Made by a program: the position numbers and the translations under genes
Origin: Bradyrhizobium nanningense
Lineage (GTDB): Bacteria > Pseudomonadota > Alphaproteobacteria > Rhizobiales > Xanthobacteraceae
Assembly (NCBI RefSeq): GCF_004114535.1
Contig: NZ_LBJC01000033.1
Span: forward strand, 1 to 64,000
Direction of reading: 5' to 3'
Length of the DNA: 64,000 nucleotides
Part shown: piece after piece, positions 15,423-24,118 of the stretch
How positions within the stretch are numbered: the stretch's first letter is position 1
Layout: the number at the start of each line of letters is the position of its first letter
Notes under the pieces: model-generated
Database searches by the model: none
What the model was told of the DNA's origin: nothing
The model's input: only the letters and a program-made list of their open reading frames with translations

Positions 15423-17018
15423 TCACCGCGCCTCGATTGCGATGATCACGCCTTCATTGCCGCGGAGCAGGATGGATGCGTCCGGCAATGGCTCGGGCGG
15501 GCGATCCAGATGCGTGGACATCAGCAGGCGGCCGCGGCCCTGCCAGTGGTATTTCCGCGGCTCGGCAGCGATGTTGAGCGCGATCAGTAATCCGTCGCCG
15601 CCATCGGTCCGTTTGTAGGCGAGGACGTCCTGCAGCGAACGCAGCGGCTCGTAACCGCCCCGGCGCAGGCACCCACGCTCGCGCCGCAGCGCCATCAGCG
15701 CGCGAAACAGTGCCAGGATCGAACGCTCGTCGCGCTGCTGCCCGGCGACGTTGGCCGCACCATCAGGACGCTCCAGCGGCAGCCATGGTTTGCCATTGGT
15801 GAAGCCGCCCTCCGGACTGTCGTCCCAGCGCATCGGCGCGCGCTCGGGATCGCGGCACAGGTCGAAGCCGGGCACGAGCTTTTCGAAGGGATCGCGGACG
15901 CGCTCGGACGGAATCGGAACGCGCTTGCGGCCGATCTCGTCGCCCATGAAGAAGAACGGTGTCCCTTGCAGCGTCATCAGCAGCATCGCCAGCACGCGCA
16001 TCTGGGCTTCGCCGATCTTGCTGGCGATCCGCTGCTTGTCGTGGCCCCCGATCACCCAGACCGGCCAGGCCTTTTCCGGGATGGCGTTGAAATAGGAATC
16101 GATCGTTGCCTGCAGCGACAACGCATCCCATTGCGAGTCAAGCAAAGCGAAATTGAGCGGCAGATGCAGGCGCGGCTTGTCGTTGCCGTAGAAGTGGCCG
16201 ATGCGGTCGGTCTTGCCCTGGACTTCGCCGCACACTATGCGCCCCGGATAAGTGTCGATCACCTTACGAATGAACTCGATGCAATCCATCGTCTCCGGCC
16301 GGTCGTCGGTGAACACGGGCGTCTGCCGCTGCGGCGGCGGCTTGCCCTTGGCCTGCGGGTTAGGCGGATTGTCGCGCATCAGCGCGTCCTTGATGAGCAC
16401 CGCGCTGGCGTCGACGCGAAAGCCGTCGACGCCGCGGTCGAGCCAGAAGCGCATGACGTCGGCGATCGCGGCGCGCAGCTGCGGATTGCGCCAGTTGAGG
16501 TCGGGCTGCTCGACCAGGAAAGAATGATAATAATATTGCCGCCGCGCCTCGCACCATTCCCAGCCGCTGCCGCCGAACCGGCTCAGCCAGTTGTTGGGCG
16601 GCCCGCCATTCTCGGCAGGATCGGCCCAGATGTACCAATCGGCCTTGGCACTGTTGCGCGAGCTTGAGCTCTCGACGAACCAGGCGTGATCATTGGCGGT
16701 GTGATTGGGGACGAGGTCGAGGATCAGCCGGATGCCTGCGGCGTGCAGCGCCTCGAGCAGGCGGTCGAACTCCTCCAGGCTGCCGAACGCAGGATCCACC
16801 GAGCAATAGTCGGAGATGTCATAGCCGAGGTCGCGGAACGGGCTCTTGTAGATCGGCGTCAGCCACACCGCGTCGACGCCGAGCCATTTCAGGTAATCGA
16901 TCCGTGACATCAGCCCGGCAAGGTCGCCCTTGCCGTCGCCGTTGGAGTCCTGGAAGGAGATCAGTGCGATCTCGGCGGATTCCCACCACTTGGCTTCGTC
17001 AGGGGACTCGACGCTCAT
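15423..17018 (-). CDS. GH13 alpha-glucosidase / trehalose-synthase-like enzyme
   Basis: A 531-residue alpha-amylase family enzyme. Conserved regions are DLVPNHT (I), GFRVDAS with the catalytic Asp (II), VCGEV with the acid/base Glu (III) and GGHDK with the transition-state Asp (IV). The opening WWESAEIALISFQDSNGDG resembles oligo-1,6-glucosidase and alpha-glucosidase proteins. The ATG at 17018 is preferred over a GTG one codon upstream. The 5' end overlaps the next gene upstream by 20 bases, so it is in one operon with the membrane protein and the zinc dehydrogenase. Substrate (trehalose, sucrose or maltose) cannot be fixed from motifs. Confidence 0.9.
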   Translation of the reverse strand: MSVESPDEAKWWESAEIALISFQDSNGDGKGDLAGLMSRIDYLKWLGVDAVWLTPIYKSPFRDLGYDISDYCSVDPAFGSLEEFDRLLEALHAAGIRLILDLVPNHTANDHAWFVESSSSRNSAKADWYIWADPAENGGPPNNWLSRFGGSGWEWCEARRQYYYHSFLVEQPDLNWRNPQLRAAIADVMRFWLDRGVDGFRVDASAVLIKDALMRDNPPNPQAKGKPPPQRQTPVFTDDRPETMDCIEFIRKVIDTYPGRIVCGEVQGKTDRIGHFYGNDKPRLHLPLNFALLDSQWDALSLQATIDSYFNAIPEKAWPVWVIGGHDKQRIASKIGEAQMRVLAMLLMTLQGTPFFFMGDEIGRKRVPIPSERVRDPFEKLVPGFDLCRDPERAPMRWDDSPEGGFTNGKPWLPLERPDGAANVAGQQRDERSILALFRALMALRRERGCLRRGGYEPLRSLQDVLAYKRTDGGDGLLIALNIAAEPRKYHWQGRGRLLMSTHLDRPPEPLPDASILLRGNEGVIIAIEAR

Positions 17019-17568
17019 CACCTTGCTTCACCTCGTTTTGTCCGGCGTGAGCCGCGATCTGCCTGGCCGCAGTCCGGACGCTCTCGATGCCCTTGGGGAA
17101 ACCGCTGCGGTTCGGATAGAGCTTACGCCGTGCATCGCGCGGCGGGCGTCGCGGCTTGGTGTCCTGTGCGGCACGGTAGTCGAGCATGGCAATGCCACCG
17201 ACCATCAGCAGCGCCAGCGCGATATTGCCGTTCTTGGGATTGTCCGGCGTCAGCCCCGACAGCAGCGCGGCGGCATCGAGGCCGTCGCCGCCGACGCGGG
17301 CCCACAGGCCAGCGTTCTTCTCGACCGACAGCGACATGATGCCGGCCAGGATCTCGCGGACGCCGAAGGCCCGCACCAGCGTCTCGTGGCCTTCCATGCC
17401 CAGCGTCTCCGTGACGCGCCGCGGCGCGAGGAATTCGACGACGCCGAGGCCGATGCTGAACCAGCCGAGCGCGCGGGCGAGCTGGTCCGCCGGCTGCTTC
17501 AGGCTTGGTCCGCCCTGGACGATCTTCGGATCGCCCTTGGTGCGCACGATGTTGGAGAAATGAAACAT
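16999..17568 (-). CDS. Conserved membrane protein (cyclase/dehydrase-associated type)
   Basis: A 189-residue protein. Residues about 30-60 (ALGWFSIGLGVVEFLAPRRV) and 70-145 hold roughly four hydrophobic segments including GNIALALLMVGGIAMLDY, followed by a basic, hydrophilic tail from residue 148. Similar proteins occur in rhizobia beside SRPBCC-type cyclase/dehydrase domains, but no such domain is present in this copy. The ATG at 17568 has GAGGAG 6 bases upstream and lies 12 bases after the dehydrogenase stop. Function unknown. Confidence 0.75.
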   Translation of the reverse strand: MFHFSNIVRTKGDPKIVQGGPSLKQPADQLARALGWFSIGLGVVEFLAPRRVTETLGMEGHETLVRAFGVREILAGIMSLSVEKNAGLWARVGGDGLDAAALLSGLTPDNPKNGNIALALLMVGGIAMLDYRAAQDTKPRRPPRDARRKLYPNRSGFPKGIESVRTAARQIAAHAGQNEVKQGDERRVP

Positions 17569-17579
17569 GAGCTTGCTCC

Positions 17580-18755
17580 TCAGGGCTTCAGCACGACCTT
17601 GACGCAGGAATCGCGCTTGTCGCGAAACACCTGGTACATCTCCGGTCCCTGTTCGAGCGGGACGGTGTGGGTGATGACGAAGGACGGATCGATCTCGCCG
17701 TCCTCGATGCGGCGCAGCAGATCGTCGGTCCAGCGGTTGACGTGGGTCTGGCCGGTGCGCATCGTCAGCCCCTTGTTCATGAAGGCACCCATCGGGAGCA
17801 TGTCGGACAAGCCGCTGTACACGCCTGCCACCGAGATGATGCCGCCGGGACGGCAGACATAGATCATCTCGCGCAGGACGTGCGGCCGGTCGCTCTCCGC
17901 CATCACCATCTGCTTGGCGCGGTCGAGCAGCGTGTCCGGCAGCGAGGCCATCACATGCGATTCCATGCCGACGCAATCGATGCATTTCTCCGGGCCCTTG
18001 CCGTCGGTCAGCTCCTGCAGCCGCTCCAGAACGCTCTCGGTCTCGAAGTTGATCGTGGTCGCGCCGCCGGCTTCCGCCATGCTCAGCCGTTCGGGCAGGC
18101 AGTCGATTGCGATCACCTGGTTGGCGCCGAGCAGGAGGGCGCTGCGGATCGCCATTTGGCCGACCGGACCACAGCCCCAGATCGCGACCGTGTCGGTCGG
18201 CTCGATGTCGCATTGCACGGCGGCCTGCCAGCCGGTCGGGAAGATGTCGCTGAGGAACAGCAATTGCTCGTCGGGAATGCCGGCGGGTACCTTGATGTGG
18301 GTGGCGTCGGCATAGGGCACGCGCAGATATTCGGCCTGGCCGCCGGGATAGCCGCCGGTCAGGTGGGTGTAGCCGAACAGGCCGGCGGTGGTATGTCCGA
18401 ACACCTTGTCGGCCAGATGGCGCTTACGGTTGGTGGTTTCGCAGACGGAAAAATTGCCCCGCTTGCACTGGTCGCATTCGCCGCAGATGATCGTGAAGGG
18501 CACGACGATCCGGTCGCCCTTCTGCAGCTTGCCGTCGACGCCGGAGCCGACCTCGACCACTTCGCCCATGGTCTCGTGCCCCATGATGTCGCCGGGCAGC
18601 ATGCCGGGAATGAAATTGTGGAACAGGTGCAGGTCGGAGCCGCAGATGGCGCAGCTCGTGACCTTGATGATGGCATCGCGCGGATCCTGGATCTCAGGGT
18701 CGGTGACGGTGTCGCAGCGGATGTCCTCCTTGCCGTGCCAAACCAGCGCCTTCAT
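17580..18755 (-). CDS. Zinc-dependent alcohol dehydrogenase (formaldehyde dehydrogenase-like)
   Basis: A 391-residue medium-chain dehydrogenase. The catalytic zinc ligands are in CAICGSDLH and MGHE, the structural zinc cluster in CGECDQCKRGNFSVC, and the NAD(P)-binding Rossmann motif in WGCGPVGQMA. The long form and internal sequence match the glutathione-independent formaldehyde dehydrogenase-like subgroup common in soil bacteria, but the substrate is uncertain. The gene leads a three-gene minus-strand unit and is divergent from an SDR gene, with a 151-base region between them that must hold both promoters. Confidence 0.9.
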   Translation of the reverse strand: MKALVWHGKEDIRCDTVTDPEIQDPRDAIIKVTSCAICGSDLHLFHNFIPGMLPGDIMGHETMGEVVEVGSGVDGKLQKGDRIVVPFTIICGECDQCKRGNFSVCETTNRKRHLADKVFGHTTAGLFGYTHLTGGYPGGQAEYLRVPYADATHIKVPAGIPDEQLLFLSDIFPTGWQAAVQCDIEPTDTVAIWGCGPVGQMAIRSALLLGANQVIAIDCLPERLSMAEAGGATTINFETESVLERLQELTDGKGPEKCIDCVGMESHVMASLPDTLLDRAKQMVMAESDRPHVLREMIYVCRPGGIISVAGVYSGLSDMLPMGAFMNKGLTMRTGQTHVNRWTDDLLRRIEDGEIDPSFVITHTVPLEQGPEMYQVFRDKRDSCVKVVLKP

Positions 18756-18906
18756 CTTTCGTCCTCTCGGCTGAACCAGTTGCCACTTAAGTCCAGGAAT
18801 GAACGATGGTTGCTAAGCGCTGCACAATTCTTCGCACTGCACCTGATAGGAACGAGATGGCGGCGGAGCGATTGGGCGTCATCATCTCACCGCAAGGACA
18901 TATGCC

Positions 18907-19689
18907 ATGCCCGCCAATCAACTCGCCGTCGTCACCGGCGCCTCCACCGGCATCGGCCTGGAGCTCGCCAGGTGCTGTGCCCAGGCAGGCTTCAACCTGG
19001 TCATCGCCGCAGATGAATCCCAGATCGAGCGGGTCGCCGTCGATCTGCGCCGGCTCGGCGTCAGCGTGGAGCCGGTCGAGGCCGATCTTTCCACCACCGA
19101 AGGCGTCGACAAGCTCTGCGCCGCGGTGGGCGACCGGCCGATCGACGCGCTGCTCGCCAATGCCGGGGTCGGCCTCGGCAAGGCCTTCCTCGACCAGGAC
19201 TTCGCCAGGGTGAAACACCTGATCGACACCAACATCACCGGCACGCTCTATCTGATCCACCGCGTCGGCAACGAGATGCTCCGCCGCAATGCCGGCCGCA
19301 TCCTGATCACCGGTTCGATCGCCGGCTTCACGCCTGGCAGTTTCCAGGCGGCCTACAACGCCAGCAAGGCGTTCCTCGATTCATTCTCGTTCGCGCTGCG
19401 CGAGGAGCTGCGTGACAGCGGCGTCACCGTCACCTGCCTGATGCCGGGCGCCACCGACACCGAATTCTTCCGCCGCGCCGACATGATGGACACCAAGGTC
19501 GGCACCGAGCAGAAGGATGGCGCCTACGACGTCGCCAAGGCGGGCTTCGATGCCATGTTGCGCGGCGAGGCCGATATCGTCACCGGGCTGAAGAACAAGA
19601 TCCAGACCACGGTCGCCAACGTCACACCGAACGAGATCCTGGCCAGGCAGCATCGCAAGATGGCCGAGCCGGGCACGGCAAGATCGTAA
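18907..19689 (+). CDS. SDR-family oxidoreductase
   Basis: A 260-residue classical short-chain dehydrogenase with TGASTGIG at residues 10-17, ANAG near residue 85, a catalytic Ser in ITGSIAG and Y-x3-K in YNASKAF. The ATG has an AAGGA site 4 bases upstream. It is monocistronic and divergent from the zinc alcohol dehydrogenase. The substrate is not evident; related enzymes reduce ketones or aldehydes. Confidence 0.9.
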   Translation: MPANQLAVVTGASTGIGLELARCCAQAGFNLVIAADESQIERVAVDLRRLGVSVEPVEADLSTTEGVDKLCAAVGDRPIDALLANAGVGLGKAFLDQDFARVKHLIDTNITGTLYLIHRVGNEMLRRNAGRILITGSIAGFTPGSFQAAYNASKAFLDSFSFALREELRDSGVTVTCLMPGATDTEFFRRADMMDTKVGTEQKDGAYDVAKAGFDAMLRGEADIVTGLKNKIQTTVANVTPNEILARQHRKMAEPGTARS

Positions 19690-19830
19690 GATGCCGTCGC
19701 TGCAATCTTCGCGGAGCAGTGCGGCACATCCCTTGATGCGACTATAAGGAGACAGCCGATTCACATAGCCTAATGCGCGGTGGCCCCGAAGCCGTCAAAT
19801 TGGACGGGCTGGAAACAGAAGGGGGCTGCG

Positions 19831-19926
19831 ATGGCGATGGACCGCATCGAACAGGCCTTTGTCGCGACTGCAATCACGGGCTTTCTCGTCATGATGGCGG
19901 CAATCGTCTGGATGATGGTGAGTTGA
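19831..19926 (+). CDS. 31-residue single-helix membrane peptide
   Basis: A short frame of ATG, 31 codons and TGA. The first 9 residues (MAMDRIEQA) are polar and charged, and the remainder (from FVATAI through FLVMMAA to IVWMMVS) forms one hydrophobic helix. A strong GAAGGGGG ribosome binding site lies 7 bases upstream, which is the main evidence that it is translated. No known family. It resembles accessory small subunits such as KdpF or CcoQ only in size and topology. Confidence 0.5.
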   Translation: MAMDRIEQAFVATAITGFLVMMAAIVWMMVS

Positions 19927-19945
19927 CGCGAGGGAGCTTGCCGTC

Positions 19946-20026
19946 TTGCGCGTCGCGCTACCTTACGCCGCGGTTATCCTATGCCTGGCCGTCACCGCCT
20001 GGCTTGCTTTCGCGCATCTGCTCTGA
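19946..20026 (+). CDS. Possible 26-residue membrane peptide (TTG start)
   Basis: A second short frame begins 19 bases after the previous stop, with TTG as start and GAGGGAG about 9 bases upstream. It encodes a short basic N-terminus (LRV) and a single hydrophobic helix that ends in AFAHLL. It overlaps the last 48 bases of the opposite-strand receiver gene, so either the receiver's unconserved tail or this peptide may not be real. Low confidence. Confidence 0.28.
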   Translation: MRVALPYAAVILCLAVTAWLAFAHLL

Positions 20027-20452
20027 TCGGTGGCGAGGCTGCGCGGTATCATGCGGTTGACCGCGGACGAGGCTCGCAAGGTTCTGGGCCATGGCCACAA
20101 TGTCGATCGGTTTCTCCCAGAGCTGCACGTCCCGGAATTCCGTTTCGATGCTGAGCCTGTCGTAGCCCGTGGTGAACACGAAGGGCACTTGGCGTGCCCT
20201 GAGCTCGCGGGCGATCGGAAAGATCGACTGGGCGCGGATGTTGACGTCGAGGACCGCGGCATCGAGAGCGCCGCCATTGTGCAGCATCTCGACCGCATCC
20301 TCGATGTGGCCGACGGGACCGGCGATCTCCGCGCCGAGTTTGCGTAGCGCGTTGCCGATGTCATCGGCGAGAAAATATTCGTCCTCGACCACGAGGATGC
20401 GGCGACCCATCAATGGCGCGCGCTGACGAGACGACGTGGACGATACCGACAT
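19979..20452 (-). CDS. Single-domain response regulator (FAT-GUY-like receiver)
   Basis: A 157-residue stand-alone receiver domain. Acidic residues are in VVEDEYF, the phosphorylated Asp is in AAVLDVNI near residue 69, and the conserved Lys is in LWEKPI. The stretch PFVFTTGYD resembles the FAT-GUY motif of receivers that pair with HWE or HisKA_2 kinases. No output domain is present; about 30 C-terminal residues are unconserved and polar. The ATG is preceded by GGAGGGATC. It is divergent from the HWE kinase at 20798, which is its likely partner. Confidence 0.88.
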   Translation of the reverse strand: MSVSSTSSRQRAPLMGRRILVVEDEYFLADDIGNALRKLGAEIAGPVGHIEDAVEMLHNGGALDAAVLDVNIRAQSIFPIARELRARQVPFVFTTGYDRLSIETEFRDVQLWEKPIDIVAMAQNLASLVRGQPHDTAQPRHRSEQMRESKPGGDGQA

Positions 20453-20531
20453 GATCCCTCCGGCGCCCCCTCGCTGGGAACATTAGGCCGGTGGCGCCCT
20501 CGTACAACAATGCAACCGAAGCTGGGTTCCA

Positions 20532-20591
20532 TGCCACCGCGATATCATCGTCATCGGAGGCTCGGCCGGTGCGACCCAGCCAAAACCGGGG
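20532..20591 (+). pseudogene. Remnant of a CheB N-terminus
   Basis: In the frame starting at 20532 the sequence reads CHRDIIVIGGSAGATQPKPG and then stops at TAG. RDIIVIGGSAGA is the start signature of CheB-like methylesterase domains. The ATG at 20531-20533 is out of frame by one base with this peptide, as if a single-base insertion had broken the start. Nothing recognisable as CheB continues downstream until the separate intact gene at 20798. The remaining part of 20453-20797 shows no other gene that I can support. Confidence 0.5.
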
Positions 20592-20797
20592 TAGCCATGA
20601 GCCAGCCTGACCTACGCATTGAGACCGAACATCTGACCGAACCCTTGACGCCGGGTCGCCGGGAGGGGCTTGGTTCGGAAATCGAAACAGGTTTCGGGAC
20701 GTTTTTGTCTTTGATCTGTTGGGATAATATCGATTTCTGCGATTTGCAGGGACGGGCGCCCGTTGGCCCCGGTCGGTGAACGAAAGCTGCCAGAGCC

Positions 20798-22555
20798 ATG
20801 AACGAAGTCGGCGACCAGCCGGTCGATGGAGAGCGCCAGAGGAAAGTCCCGCTGATCATCGGCGTAGGCGCCTCGCCGGGTTCGCCGGACAGCATCGCGC
20901 GCTTTTTTTCCAAGTTGACCCTCGGCGCCGATCAGACCCTCGTGCTGGTGCTTCAGCATCACGAGGCATCCGACGAGCCGCGGTTGCGAGAGGTCGTAAG
21001 AAATTCCAACGGCGGCAAGGTCGCTGAGATCGCCGATGGCCATGTGGTCGAGGGCGGCACCATCTATCTGTGTCCGCCCGCGATGATCACCACGATCCAG
21101 GACGGCCGGTTCGCGGTTCGGAAGGCCGGGCAGTCGCCTGGCGAGCGCGCCATCATCGACAGCTTCCTGGTGTCGCTCGCGGAGGAACGCGCCGAGCAAT
21201 CCATCGGCGTCCTCCTGGCCGGCACAGGCGGTGACGGCACGCTCGGCACTGCGGCCTTGAAGGATCATGGTGGTCTCGCCATTGCCGAAGGAGTCGCGAG
21301 CCCCGAACAAGCCTCGCCTCTGGCCGACGGCAACACGCCGGCTTCCATCGCCGATTTCGTGCTGTCGCCGGAGGAGATCCCCGCGTACATCCAGGTCTAT
21401 GCCCGACATCTGCGGCGCCTGGAACCGAAATCCTCCAACGCGGGATACCACTCGCTCAACGAGGAGCTTCAGTCGGTCAATGAGGAGCTCGAAACCTCGC
21501 GCGAGGAGTTGCAGTCGGTCAACGAGGAATTGACGACGGTCAGCGGCGAGCTGGCGCATCGTGTCCAGGAATTGACGCGCACCAGCAGCGACCTCAAGAA
21601 CTTCCTCGAGAGCACGCAGATCGCCACCGTGTTTCTCGACAACGAAATGCGCGTAATGAACTTCACGCCGGCGATCAGGCAGATCCTGCATCTCGTCGAG
21701 ACCGATACGGGCCGGCCGATCGCCCACATCAAGGCCCACGTCCCGATCGAGGAGCTGTACGAGGACATCCGCCGTGTGCTGCGCACGCTCGCGAGCGTGG
21801 AGCGCGAGCTGAGCGCGACGGACAGCGGCACGCGCTACATCGTGCGCATCCTGCCTTACCGCAGCATCGACAATCTTATCGCTGGCGTCGTCATCACTTT
21901 CATCGACGTCACCGCGGTCACGCGCGCCGAGGAGCGCCAGCGTCTGCTGCTGGCCGAGCTCCAACATCGTGTCCGCAACACGCTCGGCGTGGTGCGCTCG
22001 ATCGCCCGCCGCTCCGCCGAGACGAGTTCCACGGTGGAGGAATACGCCTCGCATCTCGACGGGCGGCTCAACGCATTCGCCCGCACCCAGGCGCTGGTGA
22101 CCCGCGATCCCGAAAGTGGGGTCGACCTGGAATTTCTCGTCGTCGAGGAGTTCCTGGCCTATAACGCCCGCGAAGGAGAGCAGATGCGGGTGTCCGGCCC
22201 CAAGGTGCGCTTCCAGGCCAAGGCCGCGGAGACGTTTGCGCTCGCGATCCACGAGCTTGCGACCAACGCACTGAAATACGGTGCCCTGAGCCGGCCCGGC
22301 GGACGTATCGAAATCACCTGGCGCCTCGACGAGGGCAGGGATCCTGCCGCGCTCCTGTTCGAATGGCGCGAGCACGGCGGACCGCAGGTCAAGCCGCCGC
22401 CGCGAAAGGGTTTTGGTACCGAGCTTCTGGAGCGCACGCTGGCATTCGAGCTCAAGGGGCACACCGCGTTGGCATTCAACCCTGCGGGGTTGGAATGCGC
22501 CATCGCGATCCCCCTCAGCAAGCGCACGTTTCACACACCGGTGGTGGCTGGCTGA
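20798..22555 (+). CDS. CheB-PAS-HWE hybrid sensor histidine kinase lacking CheR
   Basis: A 585-residue protein. Residues 17-190 form a CheB methylesterase-like domain with the triad S26 (GVGAS), H54 or H55 and D146 (AGTGGDG). Residues 217-262 are a coiled coil built of repeated LNEELQSVNEEL units. Residues about 263-378 form a PAS domain. Residues 383-580 form an HWE-type kinase with phospho-acceptor H390 (LQHRVRNT), the HELATNALKYG ATP-binding segment and the FEWREHGG motif that names the family. Related proteins normally have a CheR methyltransferase between CheB and the coil; here it is absent. The ATG has no strong ribosome binding site. Co-translated with the Crp/Fnr regulator. Confidence 0.88.
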   Translation: MNEVGDQPVDGERQRKVPLIIGVGASPGSPDSIARFFSKLTLGADQTLVLVLQHHEASDEPRLREVVRNSNGGKVAEIADGHVVEGGTIYLCPPAMITTIQDGRFAVRKAGQSPGERAIIDSFLVSLAEERAEQSIGVLLAGTGGDGTLGTAALKDHGGLAIAEGVASPEQASPLADGNTPASIADFVLSPEEIPAYIQVYARHLRRLEPKSSNAGYHSLNEELQSVNEELETSREELQSVNEELTTVSGELAHRVQELTRTSSDLKNFLESTQIATVFLDNEMRVMNFTPAIRQILHLVETDTGRPIAHIKAHVPIEELYEDIRRVLRTLASVERELSATDSGTRYIVRILPYRSIDNLIAGVVITFIDVTAVTRAEERQRLLLAELQHRVRNTLGVVRSIARRSAETSSTVEEYASHLDGRLNAFARTQALVTRDPESGVDLEFLVVEEFLAYNAREGEQMRVSGPKVRFQAKAAETFALAIHELATNALKYGALSRPGGRIEITWRLDEGRDPAALLFEWREHGGPQVKPPPRKGFGTELLERTLAFELKGHTALAFNPAGLECAIAIPLSKRTFHTPVVAG

Positions 22556-23301
22556 TGCCGTTGTCGACGTCCGATCGCAGCGTGGTGGAGCCGGCCATTC
22601 GCCGGCTGAGCGCGCTGAGGCTGTTGTCAGCGGAGGCCCGCGCTTCACTCGAATATGCGATGCTCGAGGGGTTGCAACGTGGCGGCCCGGGCGAAGACCT
22701 CCTCGCCGAAGGGGATTCTGTCGACAGTGTCCGTATCCTGCTGTCGGGCTGGCTCTGCCGCTACAAAATGCTCGAGGATGGGCGGCGCCAGATCGTCAAT
22801 TTCATTTTTCCGGGCGAGAGCTGTGACACCCATGCGTTCCTGCTCCCGGTGATGGACCATTCCATCGCGACGCTGACGCCGGTGGTCTACGCCGAGATCA
22901 AGCGCGCCCGTTTCGAGAGCCTGTTGGCCGGCGACCGCTCGCTCGCGGAAGCGTTCTGGTGCGAGACGCTGGTCAACAACGCGATCCAGCGCGAATGGGC
23001 CGTCAATCTTGGAAGGCGCATGGCCTTGGAGCGCGTGGCGCATCTGTTCTGCGAGATCTTCGAGCGGCTTCGTCCCGTCGGCATGGTCGAGGGCAATTCC
23101 TGCATCATGCCGGTGACACAAATGGATCTCGCCGATGCGACGGGATTGTCGGTGGTCCATCTCAACCGCACCGTCCAGGAGCTGCGCGCGTCGGGCCGGA
23201 TCGTGCTGCGCGATCGCACGCTGACCATCAACGATCTCGATGCGCTCAAGGACGCCGGACTGTATTCGCCGAGCTATCTGCAGCTCTACCGGCGCGGTTG
23301 A
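22555..23301 (+). CDS. Crp/Fnr-family transcriptional regulator
   Basis: A 248-residue regulator with an N-terminal cyclic-nucleotide-binding-type beta roll (EGDSVDSVRILLSGWLCRYK, then FPGESCD) and a C-terminal winged helix-turn-helix (MDLADATGLSVVHLNRTVQ). It lacks the four-cysteine N-terminal cluster of oxygen-sensing FNR. The ATG shares one base with the kinase stop (TGATG), so the two are coupled. Similar Crp-like proteins in Bradyrhizobium often lie beside HWE kinases; the signal is unknown. Confidence 0.9.
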   Translation: MPLSTSDRSVVEPAIRRLSALRLLSAEARASLEYAMLEGLQRGGPGEDLLAEGDSVDSVRILLSGWLCRYKMLEDGRRQIVNFIFPGESCDTHAFLLPVMDHSIATLTPVVYAEIKRARFESLLAGDRSLAEAFWCETLVNNAIQREWAVNLGRRMALERVAHLFCEIFERLRPVGMVEGNSCIMPVTQMDLADATGLSVVHLNRTVQELRASGRIVLRDRTLTINDLDALKDAGLYSPSYLQLYRRG

Positions 23302-23348
23302 ACTGCGGACCAGGCCTTCGTGGCGCCCGCGGTCGGGCCGGAAATCGG

Positions 23349-23549
23349 TCATTCAACGTTCGTGATCATTTGCATACCGACGCCTCGCGGATCGTCTTGC
23401 GCGCGCAGCTCGGCCGCCTGAAGCTCCTTGTATTCCGCTCGTTTGCGATACTCCTCCGCCATTTCGAGAAGCACCGTTCGCGTTGCGGGGGAGGAGCTGA
23501 GAGCAGCCTGGTGCTCACAGCTCTTCTGCAGCTGGCGATAGTTGTCCAT
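23349..23549 (-). CDS. Small conserved hypothetical protein
   Basis: About 66 residues from the ATG at 23549 (MDNYRQLQKSCEHQA); GTG at 23603 or ATG at 23579 would lengthen it by 18 or 10 residues. It is predicted all-helical and soluble, with a central EMAEEYRKRAEY segment. I recall similar small proteins in many copies in Bradyrhizobium genomes, without a known function. No strong ribosome binding site decides the start. Confidence 0.6.
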   Translation of the reverse strand: MDNYRQLQKSCEHQAALSSSPATRTVLLEMAEEYRKRAEYKELQAAELRAQDDPRGVGMQMITNVE

Positions 23550-23758
23550 TTGCGCCAATCCAGGCTGGAGCCACGACATCCCCAAATTAGCAGAATGAGC
23601 CACCGGCTGATTTAACCCATGTTACGCTTTCTGGCCGATGAGGCACCACGCAACCGTTCCGCTTCTGGAATGTTGTAGAGGCATCGCCTTCGCGCGATGA
23701 TTTCAATCGGTAAGGAGGCAACGGAGCGCTCCGACCTGGCGATCAGGGAGACAGCCTG

Positions 23759-23959
23759 ATGACGACGCGACATCGGTTCAAACATGCTGAGACTTTGGAA
23801 ACGCGCCTCGCCGCCGAGGCGGAGCGGCTGCGCGAGGCAGCGAAATCGCTTCCGCCGGGCGCAGCTCGCGACGAGATGTTACGCAAGGCGCGTCAGGCGG
23901 AGACGGGGTCTCAAATGAGCGAGTGGCTGAGGTCACCGGGCCTACAGCAACCGAACTAA
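23759..23959 (+). CDS. Small helical hypothetical protein
   Basis: A 66-residue charged, alpha-helical protein (ETLETRLAAEAERLREAAK then a PPG turn and a second helix ARDEMLRKARQAET). A GGGAG site lies 9 bases before the ATG and a perfect hairpin follows 9 bases after the stop, so it looks like a complete monocistronic unit. It is of a type common in Bradyrhizobium; function unknown. Confidence 0.7.
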   Translation: MTTRHRFKHAETLETRLAAEAERLREAAKSLPPGAARDEMLRKARQAETGSQMSEWLRSPGLQQPN

Positions 23960-23967
23960 AGGGCGCA

Positions 23968-23998
23968 GCGCGTGCAGCCTGTCACAGGCTGCACGCGC
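23968..23998 (+). terminator. Strong 14-bp hairpin after the small helical protein
   Basis: A perfect 14-bp inverted repeat (GCGCGTGCAGCCTG / CAGGCTGCACGCGC) with a TCA loop. No U-tract follows, so it may act on RNA stability as much as on termination. Confidence 0.65.
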
Positions 23999-24118
23999 CG
24001 GGAACGGGTTAGATGTCGGCGCGTACCGATGCGCTGATGTCGTGGGCAGAAACCGGAAAAATGAGCGCCACGTCCATCGTCCCCGTTGTGTCCGGTTGTC
24101 ACCCGGCGGTGCGGAGCA

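Noticed and set aside
20612..22648. A 678-codon open frame opposite the HWE kinase
   Set aside because: The plus strand carries recognisable CheB, PAS and HWE kinase motifs; the antisense frame has none.
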